The position numbers were made by a program, and so were the translations under genes. A stretch of 64,000 bases of DNA from PRO6 sp035565775 (lineage in GTDB: Bacteria > Pseudomonadota > Alphaproteobacteria > Rhizobiales > Xanthobacteraceae): NCBI GenBank assembly GCA_035565775.1, contig DATMRW010000007.1, positions 95,631 to 159,630 on the forward strand. Reading direction: 5' to 3'. The notes under the pieces were generated by a model. The model made no database searches. It was not told where the DNA came from and worked only from the letters and a program-made list of their open reading frames with translations. Shown in pieces: positions 8,740 to 15,139 of this stretch (its first letter is position 1; each line of letters opens with the position of its first letter).

Positions 8740-10665
8740 ATGGCTAATTCAAGTGAGCAGACGGCGATGCCGCTGCCTGAGGAGGCTGGTGCATCGTCGC
8801 GGACGATCGTCGCGTCCATAATTAATAGGATTTCAGGCTGGGCCAGGTCAGGCGTGATCCCGAGCGTGTTTCGGGACAGGGTTCGTCATGGATTCGACCG
8901 CGTCGCCGGCAAGGTATTTTCGGGCAAGCCGCGCGAGGTCAATAGCCTCGATCAGGCCAAATCGGAGATCGGCGGTTTTCTTGCATCCTGCAAGCGGATC
9001 TTCTGGGGCCTTGCCTGCTTCAGCGGTCTCAGCAACATTCTGATGCTGACCGGCTCATTCTTCATGCTTCAGGTCTATGACCGTGTCCTGCCGAGCCGCA
9101 GTGTGTCCACTCTGCTGGCGCTGCTTGTGCTGGCGACGCTGCTTTATGTTTTGCAGGGCGGCCTCGATCTGATCCGCACCCGGATCTGCGTGCGGGTCGG
9201 CCGCTACCTCGAAGAGACGCTCGGCGTACGGGTGTTCGATGCGGTCGTCCGTATGCCGCTAAAGGCGCGCGGCGATGGCGACGGCCTGCAGCCGATGCGC
9301 GATCTCGATCAGGTGCGCGGCTTTCTGTCGAGCGGGGGCCCTTCGGCACTGTTCGATCTGCCGTGGATGCCGATCTACATCGCGGTCTGCTTCTTCTTTC
9401 ATTTCTGGATCGGCGTGACGGCGCTCGTCGGCGCATTTGTGCTGGTTGCTCTTACGGTTGCGACCGAGTTGCGCACCCGCGGCCCGTCCGAGGCCTATGC
9501 GCGCTTTTCGGTTGCCCGCAATGGTCTTGTCGCCGAAGGCCGGCGCAATGCCGAGGTCCTGCACGCGATGGGAATGCGCGGCCAGGCCGCGGCGCGCTGG
9601 CGGGAGGCCAATGCAAGCTATCTCGCCGCCCATGAAGCGGCGAACGATGTGGCGACGGGCATCGGCGGCATCTCTAAGGTGTTTCGCGCCGTTCTTCAGT
9701 CGGCGGTTCTGGCGGTCGGCGCCTATCTGGTGATCTATCAGGAATCGACCGCCGGCATCATCATCGCCGGGTCTATCCTCACCGCGCGCGCGCTTGCCCC
9801 GGTGGAGCTCGCGATCGCCAACTGGCGCGGCTTCGTGTCCGCCCGTCAGGCCAGCGCGCGGCTCGACCAGCTGCTCGCATTGCTGCCGCCGGATGCGGAG
9901 CGTCTGCAACTGCCGGCGCCGACGGACAAGCTCTCGGTCGAAAGCATTTTTGTTCCGGCGCCGGGCGGCCAGCGGGTGCTGCTGTCCGATGTGTCCTTCG
10001 CGCTGAAGGCAGGGCAGGGGCTTGGCGTGATCGGCCCGAGCGGATCGGGCAAGACCTCGCTGGCGCGTGCGCTGGTTGGCATCTGGCCGCAGATGCGCGG
10101 CCGCATCACGCTCGACAGTGCGCCGCTCGACCAATGGATGCCGGAAAACCTTGGCCGCCATATCGGCTACCTGCCGCAGAGCGTCGAGCTGTTCAACGGC
10201 AGCATCGCGGCCAACATTGCCCGTTTCGACACCGGGGCGACGCCGGAAGCGGTGCTTTCGGCAGCCCATGCTGCCGGCGCGCATGATCTGATCCTCTCCT
10301 TCCCCGAAGGTTACAGCACCAGGATCGGCGAAGGCGGCGCGGCGCTGTCCGCAGGGCAGCGGCAGCGAATCGGCCTTGCGCGCGCTTTCTACGGCAATCC
10401 GTTCCTCGTCGTTCTCGACGAGCCGACCTCGAACCTCGATGCCGAGGGCGAGGAGGCGCTGACCGAGGCCATCCTCAACGTTCGCCGCCGCGGCGGCATC
10501 GTGGTGATCATCGCGCACCGGCCGAAGGCGCTGGACGGCGTGGATCATGTGATGGTGGTTTCCGGCGGCCGATGCCAGTCGTTCGGACCGAAGGACGAGG
10601 TGCTGAAGCAGGTCCTTCGCACGCCGCTCAAAATCGTCCGGGAGAACAAGGGAGGCGCACAATGA
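8740..10665 (+). CDS. Type I secretion ABC transporter (PrtD/HlyB class), permease-ATPase
   Basis: A 641-residue fused exporter. Residues 1-75 are a soluble extension longer than in PrtD. The membrane domain begins near 85 (FWGLACFSGLSNILMLTGSF) and runs to about 365. The nucleotide-binding domain has Walker A GPSGSGKTS near residue 430, signature LSAGQRQRIGLARA near 537, and Walker B VVLDEPTSNLD near 557. It lacks an N-terminal C39 peptidase, so its substrate uses a C-terminal uncleaved signal, as expected for the gene just upstream. AAGGGAA precedes the ATG. The stop overlaps the adaptor start (ATGA at 10662). Confidence 0.93.
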   Translation: MANSSEQTAMPLPEEAGASSRTIVASIINRISGWARSGVIPSVFRDRVRHGFDRVAGKVFSGKPREVNSLDQAKSEIGGFLASCKRIFWGLACFSGLSNILMLTGSFFMLQVYDRVLPSRSVSTLLALLVLATLLYVLQGGLDLIRTRICVRVGRYLEETLGVRVFDAVVRMPLKARGDGDGLQPMRDLDQVRGFLSSGGPSALFDLPWMPIYIAVCFFFHFWIGVTALVGAFVLVALTVATELRTRGPSEAYARFSVARNGLVAEGRRNAEVLHAMGMRGQAAARWREANASYLAAHEAANDVATGIGGISKVFRAVLQSAVLAVGAYLVIYQESTAGIIIAGSILTARALAPVELAIANWRGFVSARQASARLDQLLALLPPDAERLQLPAPTDKLSVESIFVPAPGGQRVLLSDVSFALKAGQGLGVIGPSGSGKTSLARALVGIWPQMRGRITLDSAPLDQWMPENLGRHIGYLPQSVELFNGSIAANIARFDTGATPEAVLSAAHAAGAHDLILSFPEGYSTRIGEGGAALSAGQRQRIGLARAFYGNPFLVVLDEPTSNLDAEGEEALTEAILNVRRRGGIVVIIAHRPKALDGVDHVMVVSGGRCQSFGPKDEVLKQVLRTPLKIVRENKGGAQ

Positions 10666-11975
10666 GCACGGCACCTTCTTCGGCACTGCAGTCGATCCGC
10701 CGCTACCTGCTTGCGGGCATGGTGATCGTCGTATTCGTGACCTTCGGCATCGGCGGCTGGGCGGCGACGACGGAGCTCGCCGGGGCGGTCATCGGCCAGG
10801 GCAACGTAATCGTCGAGTCCAGCGTCAAGAAGATCCAGCACCCGACCGGCGGCATCGTTGGCGAACTCAAGGTTCGCGAAGGCGATCGCGTCAAGGCTGG
10901 CGATGTTTTGCTGCGCCTCGACGAGACGCAGACGCGGGCGAACGCCACGATCATCGCCAAGGGCTATAACGAGCTGCTGGCCCGGCAGGCGCGGCTCGAA
11001 GCCGAGCGCGACAATATTGAGACCGTCAGCTTCCCGAAGTCGCTTCTGGAGGACGCCAGCGATCCGAGTTCCGACGCCGCGCGATCCGTTGCCGCCGAGC
11101 GCTCGCTGTTTGCCCTGCGCAAGCAGGCGCGCAGCGGCCAGAAGGCCCAGTTGCTCGAACGCAGCAGCCAGCTTGAGCAGGAGATCAACGGCTATTCCGG
11201 CCAGGTCGCGGCCAAGCAGCGCGAGGTGGAGTTCATCCACAACGAGTTGGCCGGCGTGCGCGAGCTGTTCCAGAAGAAGCTGGTGCCGATGGGTCGGCTG
11301 ACTGCCCTTGAGCGCGACACTGCGCGCCTCGAGGGCGAGCGCAGCCAGCTTGCGGGCATCATCGCGCAGGCCAAGGGCAAGATCGCCGAGATCCAGCTTC
11401 AGATCATCCAGATCGATCAGGATCTGCGCACCGAGGTCGGCAAGGACCTGATCGAGACCCGCTCCAAGCTCGCCGAACTGGCCGAGCGCAAGACGGCGGC
11501 GGTCGATCAGCTCAACCGCATCGACGTGCGCGCGCCGCAGAGCGGACGCGTTCACCAGCTCGCCGTTCATACCGTCGGCGGCGTGATCGGGCCGGGCGAG
11601 CAGATCATGCTGATCGTGCCGGATGCGGACATGCTTGCCGTGGAGGTCAGGATCGCGCCGCGCGATATCGACCAGCTCTATGTCGGCCAGCGCGCGTTGA
11701 TGCGGTTCGCCGCGTTCAACCAGCGCACCACGCCGGAGATCGAGGGCGATGTCGAGCTGGTGTCGGCCGATCTGATGCAGGATCAGCGCACCGGCGCGGG
11801 CTACTACACGGTTCGCATTCTGCTCAAGCAGGAAGAGCTGGCGCGCATGGGCAACGCCAAGATCGTGCCGGGCATGCCGGTGGATGTCTTCATCCAGACC
11901 GGCGGGCGCACGGCGCTGTCCTATCTGATCAAGCCGCTGCACGATCAGGCGATCCGCGCTTTCACCGAGCGCTGA
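10662..11975 (+). CDS. Type I secretion periplasmic adaptor (HlyD/PrtE family)
   Basis: A 437-residue membrane-fusion protein. The ATG at 10662 is preceded by GGGAGG and overlaps the ABC gene stop. One N-terminal membrane helix at about residues 17-40 (YLLAGMVIVVFVTFGIGGW) is followed by a split lipoyl domain (IQHPTGGIVGELKVREGDRV near residue 58), a long alpha-helical hairpin between about 105 and 285, and the second lipoyl half with RVHQLAVHTVGGVIGPGEQI near 300. The C-terminal part is a beta-barrel domain. It bridges the inner-membrane exporter to an outer-membrane TolC-type channel, which is not encoded here. Confidence 0.93.
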   Translation: MSTAPSSALQSIRRYLLAGMVIVVFVTFGIGGWAATTELAGAVIGQGNVIVESSVKKIQHPTGGIVGELKVREGDRVKAGDVLLRLDETQTRANATIIAKGYNELLARQARLEAERDNIETVSFPKSLLEDASDPSSDAARSVAAERSLFALRKQARSGQKAQLLERSSQLEQEINGYSGQVAAKQREVEFIHNELAGVRELFQKKLVPMGRLTALERDTARLEGERSQLAGIIAQAKGKIAEIQLQIIQIDQDLRTEVGKDLIETRSKLAELAERKTAAVDQLNRIDVRAPQSGRVHQLAVHTVGGVIGPGEQIMLIVPDADMLAVEVRIAPRDIDQLYVGQRALMRFAAFNQRTTPEIEGDVELVSADLMQDQRTGAGYYTVRILLKQEELARMGNAKIVPGMPVDVFIQTGGRTALSYLIKPLHDQAIRAFTER

Positions 11976-11995
11976 TCGTCCAGGGGAGGGATGCT

Positions 11996-12032
11996 GGCGG
12001 GAGCCGCTTCATGGGGATTGGCGGCTCCCGCC
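11996..12032 (+). terminator. Terminator-like hairpin after secretion operon
   Basis: Perfect 12-bp arms (GGCGGGAGCCGC and GCGGCTCCCGCC) with a 13-nt loop lie 20 bp after the adaptor stop. No run of T follows. It marks the boundary between the secretion operon and the cox cluster. Confidence 0.6.
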
Positions 12033-12132
12033 GGGTCTCTCGCCGCGTGGCGCAAGGCCCGCGATAAACCTCCAAGCGACTGATATTGAGCCAACTTAAG
12101 GCCGCTGTGGAAAACCATGGCGAGTGGGACTA

Positions 12133-12152
12133 GACTGGAACTTATGCCAGTC
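12133..12152. promoter_or_regulatory. Inverted repeat upstream of coxC
   Basis: GACTGG and CCAGTC separated by 8 nt, about 83-102 bp before the chosen coxC start. A purine-rich AAGGAGGA follows at about 12158-12165. It is a possible regulator site or small hairpin in the coxC leader; no known consensus is matched. Confidence 0.3.
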
Positions 12153-12234
12153 CAGACAAGGAGGATTGGACAGAATTCGGGATGTCCCGATGGGGACTAA
12201 CCGGGATCGTTTCCTGGAGAGGGAACTCATCGCA

Positions 12235-13488
12235 ATGTCGCCCGCGCACGAGCCCTGGCTCGTTACGTTGTCATTGGTTATGGCGTTTCAGGGCAGCTAT
12301 GTCGGGCTGCACATGGCGCGGAAGATCGGTGCGGCTCAGGGGACGCGGCGCAGGGCGATGATCACGATGTCGGCGCTGTCGATGGCGCTGGCGATCTGGA
12401 CGATGCACTTCGTCGGCATGCTCGCCGTGCGGTTGCCCGGCACGGTCGATTTCCTCGTTCTGCCGACCCTACTTTCATTTCTCGTCTGCGTGCTAGTGGT
12501 CGGCTTCGCCGTGTTCACGGTAGGGACCGGGACGCCGACGCCGGGGCGCATCGCCTTCGGCTCGGTGCTGATGGGGGCGGGCATCGTCACCATGCATTAC
12601 CTCGGCATGCACGCACTCCACATCAGCATTCATATGGTCCATGATCCGATCCTGGTGCTGGCGAGCATCGCAGTGGGCATTCTCGCCTCGGGCCTTTCGT
12701 TGTGGCTTGGCTTCGTCCCTAACGCATGGCGCTCGACGCTGCTGGCGGCGGCGCTGATGGCGCTGGCCATTTCGGCGATGCACTATACCGCTATGGCCGG
12801 CGTCACCTTCGTGCCCCATGCAACGGGCGAATTGGGCGCGCCCGCGCTGTCGCATGGTCTTCTCGCGATCATCGTCTCTGTCGTCGGTTTCGTGGTGTCC
12901 GGCCTGTTTTTGCTGACGCTCGTTCCCGAGAGGGATGGTGCGCCCGCGGTGACAGCAATAGCGGCGCCGGCCCCGGCATCGCCCTTGCCATCGTCTTCGG
13001 TTCAGGCGGAGGCGATCCTGATCGAGACGGATGGACCCGAGAGTGCGCCTCACTCCTCGCAATTCAACAACCATCTGGCGGTGACCACGGTGCCTGATGA
13101 GCAGCCCGCGCCGGTCGTCGTTGCCCCCGCGCGGCCATCAGCGCGCGTCCTGCCGGTGGAGAAGGGCGGCCGGCGCCACAACTTGCCGGTGGAGCGGGTG
13201 GTCGCCGTGCAGGCGCAGGCCCACTACACCATGCTGTTCGACGGCGAGGCGAGCCTGTTCTGTCCGCTCTCGATCTCGGAGGTCGAGGCGCAGCTCGATC
13301 CGGCGATCTTCGCAAGGGTTCATCGCAGCCACATCGTCAATCTGGACAAGCTGGATTTCGGCCGGAAGGGCGGAGAGGGCGGGTTCCTGAATACCGCGAC
13401 CGAGGTGCCGTATCGAGTGCCCGTGAGCCGCGCCAAGCGCAGTTGGTTGAAGCGGCGGCTTCAGGATCGGCTGATGGTTGCCAAGTAG
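12235..13488 (+). CDS. coxC: CoxC: MHYT membrane sensor with LytTR DNA-binding domain
   Basis: A 417-residue protein from the ATG at 12235, which follows GAGAGGGA; an in-frame ATG at 12190 is an alternative. The N-terminal half has seven hydrophobic segments with the three hallmark MHYT-type motifs (MHFVGM, MHYLGMHAL, MHYTAMAG), thought to bind a metal such as copper and sense a diatomic gas or redox signal. After a Pro/Ala-rich linker (about residues 240-305), the C-terminal 100 residues form a LytTR DNA-binding domain (LPVERVVAVQAQAHYTMLF and ARVHRSHIVNLDKLDF). This architecture and its place directly before coxM match CoxC of Oligotropha carboxidovorans. It probably controls transcription of the operon from the membrane in response to CO; this is inference from family and position. 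Confidence 0.9.
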   Translation: MSPAHEPWLVTLSLVMAFQGSYVGLHMARKIGAAQGTRRRAMITMSALSMALAIWTMHFVGMLAVRLPGTVDFLVLPTLLSFLVCVLVVGFAVFTVGTGTPTPGRIAFGSVLMGAGIVTMHYLGMHALHISIHMVHDPILVLASIAVGILASGLSLWLGFVPNAWRSTLLAAALMALAISAMHYTAMAGVTFVPHATGELGAPALSHGLLAIIVSVVGFVVSGLFLLTLVPERDGAPAVTAIAAPAPASPLPSSSVQAEAILIETDGPESAPHSSQFNNHLAVTTVPDEQPAPVVVAPARPSARVLPVEKGGRRHNLPVERVVAVQAQAHYTMLFDGEASLFCPLSISEVEAQLDPAIFARVHRSHIVNLDKLDFGRKGGEGGFLNTATEVPYRVPVSRAKRSWLKRRLQDRLMVAK

Positions 13489-13553
13489 CGGCGGGCAGTG
13501 GCCGATCAAGGCACCACCTGGTTGTCCTTCAAAGGCGCGCATTTGCGGCACGA

Positions 13554-13664
13554 TCAGGGTTTGAATACCTCGCAATTGGTGCACGACGGGTCAGCGCGCT
13601 TGACGCAATTCGTGCACCAAACATGCAGTTCATGCGTCTCGCGGTCCGCCCGTTCTTTTCCCAT
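13554..13664 (-). CDS. Possible 36-residue CxxC-CxxC miniprotein (uncertain)
   Basis: A short minus-strand frame in the coxC-coxM gap encodes 36 residues with two identical CTNC motifs seven residues apart (WCTNCVKRADPSCTNCEVF), the arrangement of a small zinc or redox knuckle. The two motifs differ only at a wobble base (ACG versus ACC), which slightly favours protein-level selection. Against it, no Shine-Dalgarno is visible before the ATG at 13664, and the same repeats form a direct and inverted repeat that could be a DNA operator. It would be transcribed against the cox operon. No known family is recognised. Confidence 0.3.
   Translation of the reverse strand: MGKERADRETHELHVWCTNCVKRADPSCTNCEVFKP
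13572..13620. repeat. Overlapping direct and inverted repeat in coxC-coxM gap
   Basis: GCAATTGGTGCACGA (13572-13586) and GCAATTCGTGCACCA (13605-13619) form a 33-bp-spaced direct repeat with two mismatches. The same bases form a perfect inverted repeat, TTGGTGCACGA (13576-13586) against TCGTGCACCAA (13610-13620), loop 23. A TTGACG that could serve as a -35 element lies between them at 13600-13605. Spacing near three helical turns would suit binding by a dimeric regulator such as the LytTR protein encoded upstream. Confidence 0.55.
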
Positions 13665-13704
13665 TGAATTGAAAGGGCAACGCTTTTTCTCTTTCCGGCA
13701 AGAA

Positions 13705-13728
13705 CCGGCATTTCGTGCCGGCGTTTTC
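13705..13728 (+). terminator. Short hairpin with T-run before coxM
   Basis: CCGGCA and TGCCGG with a TTTCG loop, followed by CGTTTT, lies immediately ahead of the GGGGAGGG ribosome site of coxM. It resembles a weak intrinsic terminator and could act as an attenuator or separate coxC and coxMSL transcripts. Confidence 0.4.
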
Positions 13729-13741
13729 GGGGAGGGTATCC

Positions 13742-14614
13742 GTGATACCAGGTCATTTCGTTTATCATCGCCCGTCCTCCGTGGAGGAGGCGATCGCCGT
13801 GCTGTCTGCCTATGGCGACGATGCACGCCCGCTGGCCGGCGGCCACAGCCTCATTCCCATGATGAAATTGCGGATGGCCGCGCCCGAGCACCTGATCGAT
13901 CTCGGATCGGTCGAGGGCCTCAAGGGCATCCGGCAGGAGGGCGGCGACATCGTGATCGGCGCCATGGCGACCCAGGCCGAGATGGTGAAGTCGGACCTGC
14001 TGACGGCCCAGCTTCCGATCATCCGTGAAACCGCGCTGCAGATCGCCGATCCGCAGATCCGGTATGTCGGCACGCTCGGCGGCAATGTTGCCAACGGCGA
14101 CCCCGGCAACGACATGCCAGCGGTGATGCTGGCGCTGAACGCGACCTATGTGCTGCGCGGCCTCTCCGGCGAGCGACAGGTCCGCGCCCGCGAATTCTAT
14201 TTTGGGGCGTATGACACCGCGCTCAAGCCCGGCGAGATCTTGATTGCCGTGCGCATTCCCGCTCCGCCAGCCGGGCATGGCTATGCCTATGAAAAGCTCA
14301 AGCGCAAGATCGGCGACTACGCCACCGCAGCCGCCGCCGTCATCCTCACGATGAACGGCGATGTGGTGGCGGACTGCGCCATCGCCCTCACCAATGTCGC
14401 GGCGACCCCGCTGCTGGCCAGCGACGCCAGCGCGATCGTGGTCGGCTCGGCGCTGGATGCAGGCACCGTCAAGCGCGCCTCGGAGGCTGCGCAGGCGATT
14501 ACCGATCCGGCCTCGGACGGGCGCGGCCCCGCCGAATACCGCCGTGCCATGGCGGGCGTGATGGTGGCGCGTGCATTGGCCAAAGCAAAATCCCGCGCCG
14601 GCAAAGGAGCCTGA
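13742..14614 (+). CDS. coxM: CO dehydrogenase medium subunit (FAD-binding)
   Basis: A 290-residue flavoprotein subunit. The GTG at 13742 is chosen because GGGGAGGG is placed correctly before it and the protein then begins (M)IPGHFVYHRP, matching the IPxxFxYxRP start of CoxM. The FAD-binding motif AGGHSLIPMMKLR near residue 32 and the TLGGNVANGDPGNDMP segment near residue 110 (the second flavin-contacting loop) are intact. The subunit passes electrons from the iron-sulfur clusters of CoxS onward to the quinone/respiratory chain. Length agrees with the Oligotropha protein (about 288). It starts the enzyme operon, with coxS 3 bp downstream. Gene order M-S-L is that of form I CO dehydrogenases. 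Confidence 0.95.
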   Translation: MIPGHFVYHRPSSVEEAIAVLSAYGDDARPLAGGHSLIPMMKLRMAAPEHLIDLGSVEGLKGIRQEGGDIVIGAMATQAEMVKSDLLTAQLPIIRETALQIADPQIRYVGTLGGNVANGDPGNDMPAVMLALNATYVLRGLSGERQVRAREFYFGAYDTALKPGEILIAVRIPAPPAGHGYAYEKLKRKIGDYATAAAAVILTMNGDVVADCAIALTNVAATPLLASDASAIVVGSALDAGTVKRASEAAQAITDPASDGRGPAEYRRAMAGVMVARALAKAKSRAGKGA

Positions 14615-14617
14615 CCC

Positions 14618-15139
14618 ATGAATGACGACCAGCAGGCGACCGAGACGATTGCCATCACTCTCACCATCAACGGCAAGCGCGTGCAGCGTTTCGTCGATCC
14701 GCGGACATTGCTCGTCCATTTCATCCGCGAAGACGTCGGGCTGACCGGTACGCATATCGGCTGCGACACCTCCCATTGCGGCGCCTGCACGATCGATCTC
14801 GACGGCATCTCGGTGAAATCCTGCACCATGTTTGCGGTGCAAGCCGACGGCGCCACGATCAAGACCATCGAGGGGATGGCCAATGCCGACGGCACGCTGT
14901 CGCCGCTGCAGGAAGGCTTTCGCCAGATGCACGGCCTGCAATGCGGCTTCTGCACGCCCGGCATGATCATGCGCGCCAGCGTGCTGCTGCGCGAGAATTC
15001 GGATCCGAGCGAGGCGGAAATCCGCCAGGGCATCGCCGGCAATCTCTGCCGCTGCACCGGATATCAGAACATCGTCAAGGCGATCCAGCATGCTGCCGCA
15101 ACGATGAACGGCCGCACCTATCAGGAGGCAGCGGAATGA
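14618..15139 (+). CDS. coxS: CO dehydrogenase small subunit ([2Fe-2S])
   Basis: A 173-residue iron-sulfur subunit. The N-terminal plant-type ferredoxin domain has Cys49, Cys54, Cys57 and Cys69 (GCDTSHCGAC then SC), and the C-terminal helical domain has Cys109, Cys112, Cys144 and Cys146 (QCGFCTPG and CRCTGY), giving two [2Fe-2S] clusters as in the xanthine oxidase family. It relays electrons from the Mo-Cu site of CoxL to the FAD of CoxM. The last four bases overlap the coxL start (ATGA), indicating coupled translation. Confidence 0.97.
   Translation: MNDDQQATETIAITLTINGKRVQRFVDPRTLLVHFIREDVGLTGTHIGCDTSHCGACTIDLDGISVKSCTMFAVQADGATIKTIEGMANADGTLSPLQEGFRQMHGLQCGFCTPGMIMRASVLLRENSDPSEAEIRQGIAGNLCRCTGYQNIVKAIQHAAATMNGRTYQEAAE

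Noticed and set aside
14776..15135. Upstream extension of the coxL reading frame across coxS
   Set aside because: Low-quality Arg/His-rich sequence in the frame of coxS; the ATG overlapping the coxS stop gives the expected CoxL length.
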